Shown: piece after piece, positions 48,392 through 56,359 of the stretch
Position numbering within the stretch: position 1 is the stretch's first letter
Layout of the letters: each line of letters starts with the position of its first letter
Notes under the pieces: model-generated
Seen by the model: only the letters and a program-made list of their open reading frames with translations
Databases searched by the model: none
What the model was told of the DNA's origin: nothing
Program-made: the position numbers and the translations under genes
From: Rugalucina vietnamica
Lineage: Eukaryota > Mollusca > Bivalvia > Lucinida > Lucinidae
Length of the DNA: 64,000 bases
Direction: 5' to 3'
NCBI GenBank assembly: GCA_964017185.1
Contig: OZ024875.1
Coordinates: 44,164,486 to 44,228,485 of the forward strand

Positions 48392-51300
48392 GTGACAGCT
48401 ACAAAAAAGTTTGTTTTTTTTTTTTTTTTTGTGAAAATAAACCATCTCCGGTGATAGCGTACAACCTGTGGATTTTCGTTCAATGCCGTCTAAGGAGATA
48501 GCGTTTTTCGCTGACGTCAAGCGTGAAGTGGTAAAAACACACATCCATATGATTTCAGCGCCAAAAATTTTTTTTTTTTTTTTTACACAAGCCCGTGCCT
48601 ACTAGTTTATTGTGCTTGAAAACTTTCAAATTCGTTTCATTTTACACGCAAAAAGTAAAGTTTTCTTTGTAAACGTTAAAGTGGCGTAATTACCACAGTT
48701 TTAGTGCAATAGAAAGACAGCTTACAGTATTTGCTCAAGACTTTTGGTGTTTCTTTCCAGAAATAATGTTAGACATGATAAATATTTCTCGTCCTCATAG
48801 TTTGTTTTTGTTGATTTTTGGTAACATTTTAAATTATACTGTATGATGCAAATTACTGGCGTTGACGTTTCAATTTAAGCAGACTGGTCGTACTTTTCTG
48901 TTTGAAAATATTTTTGCAGAAATATCTTGATTCTAAAAGAAATAATCATCATTGCGACCAATTTATAGTGAGGCGTTTTCAAAGTCCTTTAGTATATTAT
49001 TATTATTTTTTTTTACTTTTCATGTTACCACAGTGACCTATAGTCTTCATTTTTTGCCTCACGAAGCTTAATGTCTCATGTATCGTGTGTCCTAATTAAG
49101 GCTTAAAACAAATGGCTTTAAGTATAGCTCTTGTATTGCCAAGTATGTTATAAGTATTCACTACAAGTCACGACAATTTAATGTACCCATACACACTTTT
49201 GAAAAGCATGTATGGGCCATACCGCGGTTTCGGCTACTTATTAAGCCTTTTCAGTGACCCTATAGATTTGGCAACATGGAGCCAAAGAGAATTACTGTAA
49301 TTTCACAAGTATCAACATGATAGTCGATATAAAGACTGTTATTATCCCAATGGGGCCAAATATATTAAAAGATCGTTAGAAAAGGAATCTAATCCGATGA
49401 TATTCTTTTGGATTTCTCATAATACCTTCGCCGATCTCAAAGGACCAAAAGGAAAATATAAGTCTGCACTATGGATGATGTACGGGGAGAAACCCACGCC
49501 CTTCCGACATGAAATTCTATTCGTCTTCTTTTATGAAGCTGTACGGTAGTCTTAACATTATAAAGTCCACCCTGAGAAAAGCTGTCAAGAGTTCAATGGC
49601 ATTGTTTCAATGTGGACTTTGGTTGCGAAAACAGGACTCAGAATCTGAGTGTACCAATTTCCAGGTTACTGAACATAAAATGCATGCATACTGACATTGT
49701 CCAATCTTCTAATCATTTGAAGAAAATTTGCACAGATATGTTTATGTCTATCCAGAGAGTGTTAAGAGTAAACACAGTGTAGTAATAACAACAAACATGC
49801 AGTGTATAACCTTGAATTATAAACCTACATTGAAATAAATAAGCTGCAAATGAAGTGAAAACATTGTCCCAGAGCGTGTTTTCCTTTGTTTTTAGTCTGC
49901 AGTTTTAGATGCCAAAAGACTAATTTCCTTATGGAGAACGATTGCCTTTAGAGAGTACTAAGCTTAAAATCATTTCCCATTTTTGGGTTATAAAAATTGT
50001 CAATTGGAACGGGTTAAATAAAAATGCCAAATTACGTGGGGGTTTTCGAAACCTTGCATGCTATCTGAATGTTTCGAGGCAAGGAGGGTATGGTTAGAAG
50101 TGTATAGCTGGGTGCTTGATTTCAGTTAGAATTTTTTGAGTTTGCAAATTTGTTTCATTAGTACTAATCAACTAACGATTCAATCATTCCTTTGATCATT
50201 TGAGCCGCCTCATGAGAAAACAAACACTATGCATTAGTGAAAACAAAGACGCAAATCAGCTTCGCAGTAACTGCGAAGCTGATCGGCGTCTTTGTTTTCG
50301 CTACACGGATATAAATAGAGGATCTTACACGAGTGGTCATTTCATATGAAATTTAGTAAACGAGCCTTCGTCGAGTTTAATAAATTTCATATGAAATGAC
50401 CACGAGTGTAAGATTCGTTTTATCATATGACTTTTAAAAATAGGATTTTTTCGCCTTCGAAGTGGACATATTTTCAATGAAAATTTACATTGTTGTCACG
50501 GACGTCGTCAATGACGTTACGTATTCCCGCAAAAGTGTTAATACACGTGTGGTCATATGATTTTTATGACATGACGTTATCCACTGGAAAACAGCGACGT
50601 CATATGATAAAGTACAATTCCTCTACTTTCTAAATCCAAAATTTCCGGCCTCTAGCTGTCTTCTGTGACTGTACAGCTTCACACTGGTAAACGTAAACGC
50701 ACTGGCTAAGGCACGAACGTATAGGCTAAGGCAATTTCAACGCTATGGCTAAGAAAGAAAATGGCGGATAGGGGGACACATGTGCAGTTTTGTTGTTGTT
50801 TTACAGTTTCATTTTCCGATTATCAATGATGACAGCTACTGGCTTGGCGGCGCGGGACCCACAAATGAGTCACAAACTTACATTCGATGGCCCGATGTCG
50901 CCAGCTGCAGCCAGTAAAAGTGTAACCTCGACAAAGTGGAGACACTGAACCACGAAATCTCATGATTTTTCATCAAATACTGTTTTTCTATTATATCGTA
51001 CGCTGTCTTGTAGTTTATACATATGCAAATGATAAATCGGACGCCTTTGAACATGATTCATGAAAAAATTGAAATTGAAGGGCCCCCAGCGTGAGACAAT
51101 ACGGAAGATTCATTACAATGCTATTGGCTAAGGAAATGGAAACAACGTAGTGGCTAAGACCCCAGAGTTTCTCGGAGGGAAAATGTTATAAAATGGTCGT
51201 AAGACTCGTAAGTGTTTTTCTTAAACTAGGTTTTGAGATCTAAATTTTTGTTAAATTAAGGATTGAAATTCAGATTTTAGCTTTCACTGGATGATGAAAA

Positions 51301-54026
51301 CCATTAGCTGTTTTAATGTCTCCGAGAAGCCCTTCGGGCTTCACATATATTAAAACAGCCTAATGTTTTTCATCATCCAGTGAAAGCTAAAATCTGAATT
51401 TCAACACTTATATTTACATTTTATATTATCAATCAAGTATCAGATTTTTAATTGCGCATATCACCGTTTATTTTCATGTTATTTGACATTAAATCCGACT
51501 TAACACCAAAACGTCAAATTTCCGCGCCTAACGTCATGGCGATACGCGGCCAACGTCACGTCAACAAGAGTAAACAAACAACGTCACTGGATGAGTTTTG
51601 ACGTCGCCCTGCCCATAGGCGTGGCCTCTAAATCACGTGACTTAATGTTTTTCATTGGGAAATGAAGAACATCAAGAAAGATACTTTCATCTAGGGCGAT
51701 TGCAATAAAAATGTAAATATACATGGTTTAGAGCTTCGAAAACAAATATTTCGTATATATGCACATATTAATGTTTTTCTTCGAGGGTGTGCTTACAGGG
51801 GTAATAGACAACAAATTTATCCAAATCCCTGGGAATTAGACAGAGTACTACTGTATGACTCAGGGATGGTAAATTAGATGCTCTACTAGGAAATTGTACA
51901 TGAAAATATACAGCGAAATTGATGACTCAATTGATTAAGGACATCAAAATGCGATAAATGATTAAGGAATCAGACCCCTTTTTTCAAAATTGGTTAATCT
52001 GCTGGAAATCTCGCCGCCCCCTCCGCTCTCGGAGAAAACATCCGTCGCAAACAGTGGCAGTGATTTACCGTTAAAGATGCTAAAACAGGAGGAGCAGGGA
52101 ATAGTAACTTTGTGTTACTGATCGTACCAAGGCGATACTTCTGTGGTGGTTCTTTTTGTTTTATGTCTTGGTGTTTAAAATTTTTTGTGCTGTTGGCTCC
52201 TTATGTATGCTTTCATATTTTTATTTAAGTTTAAGTAACTGATTGGCCACCTATTGGGAAAATAGCTGCTCATTCGGCTTACGATATGTTCTGGTATAAG
52301 TACCTGGACCCAGTTGTTCAAAGCATCGTTAACTTAACGACATCGTTAAGACATAAATTTGTTAAGCAAATATCAGCTAAAGTAACAAATACAAGTTGTT
52401 ATTTTTTGTTGAAAAAATGTGAGAATCCTTTGCTGTGCAAAGGATTCTCACAATTTTTCAACAAAAAATAACAGTGTATTTGTAATATTAATGTTTGAAA
52501 TTTTAACGAAACGTTAACTAACGACGTCGTTAGTTTTGAACAACTGGCCCCTGATTGTTAATTTAGTTTTTTCCCACCTCGGTTTTTGGAGTGGGAATCT
52601 TTTTCTGATTGCGCATTTTCCTGATCTTTGCCTACTTCTACTTTTTTTTTACTATTTAATGCCAAAATGCATGTAATAGAAAAAAGAGGCAGCCAGTGCA
52701 CGTCCAACACATCTAGTCAGATAAGCATAAACTCAGTATGTGACAACAATACATATTATCTAAAAGACCCACCCTTTCTTTGGAAAGCACACTTCTTCTT
52801 GGACGAGCCGAGAGGGGAGGGGGGCGGCAGGATTTCTAGTGGGAACTAAACAATTTTGAAAAAGGGGTCTAATTCCCCAATCATTGATCGCATTGTGACG
52901 TCCTTAATCCCCTGGTGGGTCATCAATTTCGCTGTATGTTTACATGTACAATTTTCAAGTAAAGCATCTAATTTACCATCCCTGGATCATGGTACACTGT
53001 CTAATTCCCAGGGATTGGAATAAATTTGTTGTCTACATGTATTTCCCCCTGTAAACACCCCCTCGAAGAAAAACATTGATAGGTGCATATTTACGATATA
53101 TATATATATATTTAATTTCACTAACGAAGCTCTAAACCATGTTTGAACAAAAATTTAGACCTCAAAACCTACTTTAAGAAAAACACTTACGAGTCTTACG
53201 ACCATATTATAACATTTTCCCTCCGAGAAACTCTGGGGTCTTAGCCACTACGTTGTTTCCAGTTCCTTAGCCAATAGCGTTGTAATGAAACTTCAAGTAT
53301 TGTCACAAGCTGGGGGCCCTTAAATTTCAATTTTTTCGTGAATCGTGAACAAAGGCGTCCGATTTATCATTTGTGTGTGTATAAACTACAAGACAGCGTA
53401 CGATATCATAGAAAAACAGTATTTCATGAAAAATCATGAGATTTCGTGGTTCAGTGTCTCCACTTTGTCGAAGTTACACTTTTACTGGCTGCAGCTGGCG
53501 ACATCGGACCATCGAACGTAAGTTTGTGACTCATTTGTGGGTCCCGCGCCGCCAAGCCAGTAGCTGTCATCATTGATAATCGGAAAATGAAGCTGTAAAT
53601 CAACAACAAACCTGCACATGTGTCTCCCTATCCGCCATTTTCTTTCTTAGCCATTGCGTTGAAATTGCCTTAGCCAATACGTTCGTGCCTTAGCCAGTGC
53701 GTTTACGTTTACCAGTGTTACTTTGGTTTGTGTCGGACCTGTTCAAAGACCACATTGTTGGTTTTCTCAAGAGGTGGCTCATTTTATAGCCACTGGTACC
53801 AGATACTAGTATGCACTGTGCATTGGTTAATATGTTAGTTGGTCTTAGAGAAGTGCTTAATGGACGATAGCTGACACCACAGGCGTAAGCAACAATCATG
53901 TAGAGAATCTCCAGACATTTAAATACGTTTATAAATTAGAAAAAATACTACCTGACCAGATGAGCCTTCCAGAAATGCTAAAAGAAACAGACAGAGGGCG
54001 ACACATCTATGAGATAAATCACCCAT
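29589..54026 (-). CDS. ITIH: Inter-alpha-trypsin inhibitor heavy chain (ITIH), complete 18-exon gene
   Basis: ITIH proteins are secreted. They bind hyaluronan and stabilise extracellular matrix (family knowledge). Eighteen exons join in phase and total 2,754 nt, or 917 residues plus stop, close to the usual 900-950. Domains: signal peptide 1-24; VIT domain about 26-170; VWA domain about 262-450 with MIDAS DASGSM and LTDG; conserved [10 protein letters not shown] and [16 protein letters not shown] (about 550-600); a short Glu/Thr- then Gly-rich linker (about 590-640); the processing motif GGDPHY (about 641); and the C-terminal ITIH domain to 917. Introns hold nearly all the other repeats between 30 and 54 kb. 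The ITIH1-4 paralogue cannot be assigned. The exon 15/16 junction is the only uncertain splice. Confidence 0.95.
30112..30242 (-). CDS. ITIH: ITIH exon 17
   Basis: 131 bp, acceptor 'atcag', donor 'taggtaat'. It encodes [20 protein letters not shown], then [20 protein letters not shown] and GLLG. It joins exon 18 as LLG-QF. Confidence 0.93.
30432..30514 (+). repeat. Truncated element B
   Basis: It shares 'aataggcaaagatcaggaaa', 'gcgcaatcagaaaaagactc' and 'ccaaaaaccaaggtgggaaa' with element B, and stops just before the exon 16 donor (30533). Confidence 0.7.
30533..30847 (-). CDS. ITIH: ITIH exon 16 (acceptor uncertain)
   Basis: It encodes [20 protein letters not shown] and continues through [14 protein letters not shown] and [20 protein letters not shown] to NHRIIIR. 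Donor 'taggtttg', phase 2. The first AG ('cctcag', exon from 30847) fits the reading VVEGPAIHL but is one base out of phase with exon 15. Acceptors giving exon starts at 30836 ('gaag') or about 30828 ('ccag') are in phase. With the former the whole gene sums to a multiple of three. Confidence 0.85.
31249..31480. mobile_element. Palindromic element family S, copy 1
   Basis: 'ttaactcatttaagcctggc' opens it, then 'gggacataggcaaacag' and 'tagccccagatgggacgccg' with partial complements. It closes with 'gggttaaatga' a few bases from the ITIH exon 15 donor. A second, inverted copy is at 46013-46203. Confidence 0.65.
31486..31596 (-). CDS. ITIH: ITIH exon 15 with the DPHY processing motif
   Basis: 111 bp, acceptor 'gacag', donor 'accgtgag', leaving in phase 1. 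It encodes [20 protein letters not shown] and then [19 protein letters not shown] is the site where vertebrate heavy chains are cleaved and the new C-terminal Asp is esterified to chondroitin sulphate or hyaluronan (family knowledge). The usual F/I at the fourth position is Y. Confidence 0.93.
31897..31992 (-). CDS. ITIH: ITIH exon 14, glycine-run linker
   Basis: 96 bp, acceptor 'ttacag', donor 'gcggtgag'. It encodes [16 protein letters not shown] and then a run of Gly broken by one Tyr. The GGN-rich coding is simple-sequence in nature and may vary in length between individuals. It sits directly before the DPHY motif. Confidence 0.9.
32343..32583 (+). mobile_element. tRNA-derived SINE (Ser/Leu-type head), plus copy
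   Basis: Starts 'gcggcccccgtggccgagcgg'-like. A box TGGCCGAGCGG at 32353-32363, B box GGTTCGAGCCC at 32417-32427, then a tRNA-unrelated body and an A tail (about 32573-32581). It is not a functional tRNA: no acceptor stem closes and a 150-bp body follows. Confidence 0.9.
32906..32981 (-). CDS. ITIH: ITIH exon 13
   Basis: 76 bp, acceptor 'attacag', donor 'acggtcag'. It encodes [16 protein letters not shown] and then an acidic [10 protein letters not shown] tail. [12 protein letters not shown] is one of the most conserved ITIH motifs. Confidence 0.95.
33009..38701. mobile_element. 5.7-kb long-TIR element with repeated GTTACRTAYGTAAC palindromes
   Basis: The termini 'atagtcgctcagctgaaa' and 'tttcagctgagcggctat' are inverted. 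Diverged inverted homology continues inward for about 650 bp or more on each side (33009-33720 against 37960-38701). A 14-bp palindrome occurs at 33345, 34090, 34494, 36051, 36858, 37623 and 38348. No long intact ORF; a 115-codon frame at 37633-37980 shows no known motif. It lies in the ITIH intron between exons 12 and 13. No target duplication was recognised. Confidence 0.75.
38713..39659. mobile_element. 947-bp mariner-like element with 29-bp TIRs
   Basis: 'tatacacatggaaataagtt' opens it and its complement closes it. Inverted identity continues through 'agggaacac'. The outermost TA fits the TA target of Tc1/mariner. The interior has no intact transposase. It begins 12 bp from the right end of the 5.7-kb element. 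Confidence 0.8.
40026..40138 (-). CDS. ITIH: ITIH exon 12
   Basis: 113 bp, acceptor 'ttgcag', donor 'aaggtacc'. It encodes [20 protein letters not shown] and then [17 protein letters not shown]. It joins exon 13 as [12 protein letters not shown]. Confidence 0.95.
40340..40519 (-). CDS. ITIH: ITIH exon 11
   Basis: 180 bp, acceptor 'cccaag', donor 'ctggtaag'. It encodes [20 protein letters not shown] and the rest of the post-VWA beta domain, ending PTDFAEIT. Confidence 0.93.
40665..40710. repeat. (TG)n microsatellite
   Basis: About 20 TG units, nearly pure, in ITIH intron 10. Confidence 0.9.
40862..41158 (-). CDS. ITIH: ITIH exon 10 (end of the VWA domain)
   Basis: 297 bp, acceptor 'caacag', donor 'aaggttag'. 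It encodes [40 protein letters not shown] and on to YKNYYK. FSLAFG.DADW.LV.KLS is the typical end of the ITIH VWA fold. Confidence 0.95.
41255..41350 (-). repeat. SINE-tail-like repeat fragment
   Basis: 'gatttgtggcttaacgtccc' with 'atggtcatgtcgggacgttg' resembles the tail of mollusc SINEs seen near 3860. Short and weak. Confidence 0.4.
41410..41580. repeat. G-rich repeat, possibly distantly related to family G
   Basis: 'cagtggcgtatccggaaatt' with G-runs and 'ttcaagcgaaccccccg' is similar in texture to family G, but the ends do not align convincingly. Confidence 0.4.
41740..41875. repeat. Dispersed repeat family R
   Basis: 'cctttggctccatgatgcca', 'gtcgaaaccgcggtatggcc' and 'cactgctcttaaaggatctc', as in the copies at 25.1 and 48.0-48.3 kb. 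Confidence 0.7.
42123..42233 (-). CDS. ITIH: ITIH exon 9 (VWA)
   Basis: 111 bp, acceptor 'tccag', donor 'ctggtaag'. It encodes [20 protein letters not shown] and then [16 protein letters not shown]. GGTDVxxAL and LTDG complete the metal site. Confidence 0.95.
42583..42717 (-). CDS. ITIH: ITIH exon 8 (VWA)
   Basis: 135 bp, acceptor 'ggcag', donor 'gcggtaag'. It encodes [40 protein letters not shown] and SATG. Confidence 0.95.
43230..43389 (-). CDS. ITIH: ITIH exon 7 with VWA MIDAS motif
   Basis: 160 bp, acceptor 'tttcag', donor 'agggtaaa'. It encodes [40 protein letters not shown] and [18 protein letters not shown] is the metal-ion-dependent adhesion site (DxSxS). Confidence 0.96.
43520..43735. 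repeat. Family W copy, best preserved
   Basis: 'catagattgtgggtacacgt' faces 'cgagtacccataatctatg', centred on 'ccgcctcgcggaggc'. The tail 'aaacccctgcaaaccccag' and 'gtggggttcaagggggtata' follow. Confidence 0.8.
43736..44243. other. ITIH intron 6, remainder
   Basis: Only a short inverted pair is seen ('aacggtcagttaaaat' / 'accattgaccgttaat', about 44000-44035). Nothing else recognised. Confidence 0.4.
44244..44413 (-). CDS. ITIH: ITIH exon 6
   Basis: 170 bp, acceptor 'tttcag', donor 'ctggtgag'. It encodes [40 protein letters not shown] and [16 protein letters not shown]. This is the linker between VIT and VWA. Confidence 0.94.
44775..44874 (-). CDS. ITIH: ITIH exon 5
   Basis: 100 bp, acceptor 'acag', donor 'caggtatg'. 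It encodes [20 protein letters not shown] and then [13 protein letters not shown]. Confidence 0.93.
45025..45290 (+). mobile_element. Element B copy
   Basis: 'acaagtaggcaaagatcagg' to 'aaccaccacataac', about 265 bp, the opposite orientation to the copies at 11.8 and 52.1 kb. Confidence 0.65.
45310..45472. repeat. (ATC)n/(ATT)n microsatellite abutting a splice donor
   Basis: About 160 bp of 'tcatca' then mixed 'ttatta/tcatta'. It ends within a few bases of the ITIH exon 4 donor at 45473. Confidence 0.95.
45474..45612 (-). CDS. ITIH: ITIH exon 4 (VIT domain)
   Basis: 139 bp, acceptor 'tttcag', donor 'caggtaat'. It encodes [40 protein letters not shown] and [20 protein letters not shown] is a VIT hallmark, with an NLT sequon. 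Confidence 0.96.
45646..45884. mobile_element. MITE family H, full copy
   Basis: 'gagccgcatcgtgagaaaac' to 'ggttttctcgcgtcgcggct', with a perfect 'cagcttcgcggtaaccgcga' centre. It lies 33 bp upstream (gene sense) of the exon 4 acceptor. Confidence 0.88.
46013..46203. mobile_element. Palindromic element family S, copy 2
   Basis: 'gggtgagtccacttcagttc' to 'gacgccaggcttaaatgagt'. The centre 'tagccccagatgggacgccg' faces 'gcggcgtcacatctggggct' as a strong hairpin. Confidence 0.75.
46416..46526 (-). CDS. ITIH: ITIH exon 3 (VIT domain)
   Basis: 111 bp, acceptor 'atgcag', donor 'aagtatac'. It encodes [20 protein letters not shown] and then [30 protein letters not shown] and GQSAG are VIT signatures. 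Another GT just upstream (ATTAGTAAAA) would break the frame, so the GTATAC donor is chosen. Confidence 0.94.
46530..46800. repeat. Family W copy with A-run expansion
   Basis: 'gtccatg', a run of A, 'ctcaaccccattttatgcag' and the palindrome 'tagattgtgggtattcttta' / 'taacgtgtacccacaatcaa'. It touches the exon 3 acceptor region. Confidence 0.7.
47273..47508. mobile_element. MITE family H, full copy
   Basis: 'gagccgccgcatgagaaaac' to 'agttttctcatgcataggctc', centre 'cagcttcgcagtaactgcga'. It ends 29 bp from the ITIH exon 2 donor. Confidence 0.85.
47537..47694 (-). CDS. ITIH: ITIH exon 2 (start of the VIT domain)
   Basis: 158 bp, acceptor 'ctccag', donor 'tatgtaag', leaving in phase 2. It encodes [40 protein letters not shown] and [12 protein letters not shown]. 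Confidence 0.95.
47720..49500. repeat. Compound repeat region with family R, a 113-bp tandem duplication and inverted copies
   Basis: A 113-bp unit is duplicated in tandem (starts 47994 and 48107). Family R follows to 48310, then T and A runs. 49200-49495 is an inverted copy of parts of 47878-48300. 48966-49003 is an inverted copy of 47725-47760. The mid part (48400-48960) has nothing recognisable. Confidence 0.7.
49501..50200. other. ITIH intron 1, non-repetitive stretch
   Basis: A 61-codon frame at 49509-49694 lacks any motif. No feature recognised. Confidence 0.4.
51257..51713. mobile_element. Hairpin element P, copy 2, uninterrupted
   Basis: 457 bp flanked by TAAAT on both sides (51252-51256 and 51714-51718). 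Arms 'attcagattttagctttcac' face each other across a GC-rich centre. It splits the left TIR of the 3.0-kb element, so it is the younger insertion. Confidence 0.8.
52308..52552. mobile_element. Small MITE with 'ccagttgttcaaa' TIRs inside element B
   Basis: About 245 bp, 'ccagttgttcaaa' to 'tttgaacaactgg', with an internal perfect hairpin ('tgtgagaatcctttgctgtg' region). Element B continues on both sides (52100-52307 and 52553-52645). Confidence 0.8.
53952..54026 (-). CDS. ITIH: ITIH exon 1 with signal peptide
   Basis: 75 bp encode [20 protein letters not shown] and then GSSGQ, a clear secretory signal. The donor 'caggtagt' leaves in phase 0 and joins exon 2 as GQ-KPEI. The start codon is the first ATG in this frame. 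Confidence 0.92.
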
Positions 54027-54480
54027 AGTGCTTCTTTAGTATCCTCTCAAACAAACAAGTTCTCAACTACATTCCGACTAATAAGTCAAAATAACTTATG
54101 GAGCTATTTAATTCAACAACGCTGTTCTATTACATTAGAATGATTTACTTCCGGTTAAAGAAACGCACTTTACATTATGCATTAATTATTCTGACCCACT
54201 TACTTTTAATGTAATATTCAAACAAAGCTAACGTATACTAGTATATATTCAAAGGTATTTTGACGCTGTTGCAGAGTTGCAAACCTTCACGCAGTCGGCT
54301 CAGTACTTTATATGGGGGATGCAGTTAGCAAATAAATTACACAGTGACAGAGCACTGCTCAAATTTGTAGCAATGGGATAGCACTGAAAAAGGTTTTGCG
54401 TATTTTTTAGCCTGGGTGAGAACACCTGGGTGAGATGCAATTTTATCACCCAGGCAAAAAAAGTGTGGCAATTTCTGTCT
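54027..54480. promoter_or_regulatory. Upstream flank of the ITIH gene
   Basis: 5' untranslated and promoter region by position. 'acctgggtgag...tcacccaggca' forms a short inverted pair near 54413-54455. No TATA box chosen. Confidence 0.35.
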
Positions 54481-54945
54481 GGTGTGCAAGAAAGGACCGG
54501 TACAACCGGTCCTGGAATACGGAAGCTCTGTTTGGGACCTTCACACTAACTGCCTCCAGGAAGAATTGAAAAGATTCAAAATTGTGCTGCAAGGTTTATG
54601 ACTGGAAATTATGTTTTTGAAACTGGGAGTATGACTAGCATTTTGGTACAACTTAAATGACAATCCATTAAGAAAAAGAAAAAGGATAGTGGACTTACAT
54701 TGTTATACAAAGATCTGAAAGGTTAAGGCAGAATACCAACGGATGATACTCCCAAGACTAGGCGTTGCAGAAATTTTGGCATTTCATATACCGTCACCTA
54801 GCAAGTATGCCTACATATATAGTTTCTTTCCCCCAGACTATCAGGGAATGGAATGACCTCCCTGATTCTTTGATTTCCTTTGCCGAAATGTCAGATTACT
54901 GTATGTCCAAATCCGCACCTCTTGTGGCAGCCATGGACTAATCTC
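54480..54945 (+). pseudogene. LINE reverse transcriptase C-terminal remnant
   Basis: In shifting frames: PVLEYGSSVWD, IQNCAARFMTGNYVFETGSM, SGLTLLYKDLKG and KYAYIYSFFPQTIREWNDLP. These match the end of CR1/L2-type RT ([12 protein letters not shown]... and YKYSFFPRTIRDWN). Heavily degraded. Confidence 0.8.
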
Positions 54946-55129
54946 CCCCAAGCGCACCCCTGGTGATGTATTGTCACTTTAATTTGTGGCGTTTCCCGAG
55001 TAAACTATTCTGATTCTGACCACATGATGGGAAATAGAATCAAACCAGGAACTAACATGAAAATGGCTGATAAGCATTTTACTGAGCACCCACGCTGACA
55101 GTTTGGGCTCAAAATAATCTGTATGCGAT

Positions 55130-55345
55130 GGTTTGAATACTTGTCAAGAAAAAAAAACACACAAACGTTTACTGCTGTTACATATTGGCAGTCCACCATG
55201 ACAGATCGTTTTTCTTTTTCAAGAAAAAAAATACAGTAAACTTTTACTGCTGTTACATATTGACAGTCCACCATGACAGTTTGTTATTCCTAAAAAGACA
55301 CAGTAAACTTTTACTGCTGATACATTTTGGCAGTCCACTATGACA
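55130..55345. repeat. Three tandem copies of a 70-95 bp unit
   Basis: 'ttactgctgttacatattgg', then 'cagtccaccatgacag', appears at about 55165, 55246 and 55310. Non-coding. Confidence 0.75.
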
Positions 55346-55599
55346 GTTTGTGATGTCGTGATTACTAGGTCTATCCTGGACTGAGCATCTACAAAAGACC
55401 CGGGAGAGATGTGATAATCAGGTCCAACGTGGTCATGTATTTAGTATTTTTGTTACAATGAGCACACCACACCATGGAAACTAGGCATAGTTGTGTAGGC
55501 AGCATAGATCTAGAAATAGCCATTGAATCATCTACCTGTGCAAGGAATCGATAACTGCATTCCCAAAGTATTACTGCGCTTCATACACGATTTTCATAC

Positions 55600-56000
55600 A
55601 CTGTAATCAGTTTAAAAATGTGAGAGATGAATAGCCTCCACATCGTGCACGCTGGGTTGTAGTATGCCGAGGTTTCCGGACGGAGGTGTCCAAGTTAAAA
55701 AAAGAAAAAGATTTGCATACAGCCGTTCTTGGAGGGAAATAGTTTTGGGCCAGGATAACCCGGAACTTTTGACCAAACGTCTTCGTAACGCATGCTTCGA
55801 ATCATCTACAGTTTAACCAATATCAAACAGCACTGCGATAAACTGTAAACAGTTAATAGGAGAGATGAATTGCCTCCACATCGTGTGGATGGGCCGAGGT
55901 AACCGGACCGAGGCGTCCCGATTTGGGTGCAATGGTTTTGGGACGAGATGACCCGCAACTTTTAATCAAGCGTCTACATAACTTAGACTTCAAATGCACT
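55600..56000. repeat. Diverged direct duplication
   Basis: 'gagagatgaatagcctccac' near 55620 and 'gagagatgaattgcctccac' near 55861 start two similar blocks, both continuing into 'gccgaggt..ccgga' and 'gaggtgtcc/gaggcgtcc'. Function unknown. Confidence 0.6.
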
Positions 56001-56219
56001 GCGCTGAGGCGCAGCGCAATTAATGATCATAATTTGTATGAAATCACCACTAATTGACAATAAGGTTGTCTTTACTTAATAAGTTTTCATTCAGCCATAA
56101 CTGCGTTGTCACGCGGTTGGTCTCTGAGTAAACACAAAATAACTTCCTGATTGCATTTGGCGGCCATACTGTGTAACCGAGTCAGGTACAAACCATTTAA
56201 ATCTAGTTTACTTTTTAAT

Positions 56220-56246
56220 GCTCTCTCTCTCTCTCTCTCTCTCTAG
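56220..56246. repeat. (CT)n microsatellite
   Basis: About 12 CT units. Confidence 0.9.
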
Positions 56247-56359
56247 TGCTGCGTGCTTAATAGGAGATACATACACACGAAAAGGTGTACATCGCACTAT
56301 ATTTCCAATAAGTTATGTCGAGTTTAATAAACATGATCATTAAAAGGCATGTTTAACCC

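Larger units (their letters stand above)
50681..53718. mobile_element. 3.0-kb foldback element with about 0.9-kb TIRs and GGCTAAG words
   Basis: The left arm (50681-51256 plus 51714-52045) and right arm (52800-53718) are inverted copies over about 910 bp. The left arm is split by element P (51257-51713). Ends are ACACTGGTAAACGTAAACGC and its complement. 'ggctaag' recurs five times in each arm, clustered at the ends. The central 750 bp are mostly element B with a further MITE inside. No transposase frame. Confidence 0.85.
50201..53779. mobile_element. MITE family H copy broken by two insertions
   Basis: The H start 'gagccgcctcatgagaaaac' and hairpin run to about 50309. H resumes with 'agtacaattcctctactttc' near 50610 to 'gtacagctt', then again after 53722 with 'ggtttgtgtcggacctg' to 'ttttctcaagaggtggctca'. 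The first break is about 300 bp of unrelated sequence with its own palindrome ('gtggtcatttcatatgaaat'). The second is the 3.0-kb element at 50681-53718. Confidence 0.75.
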
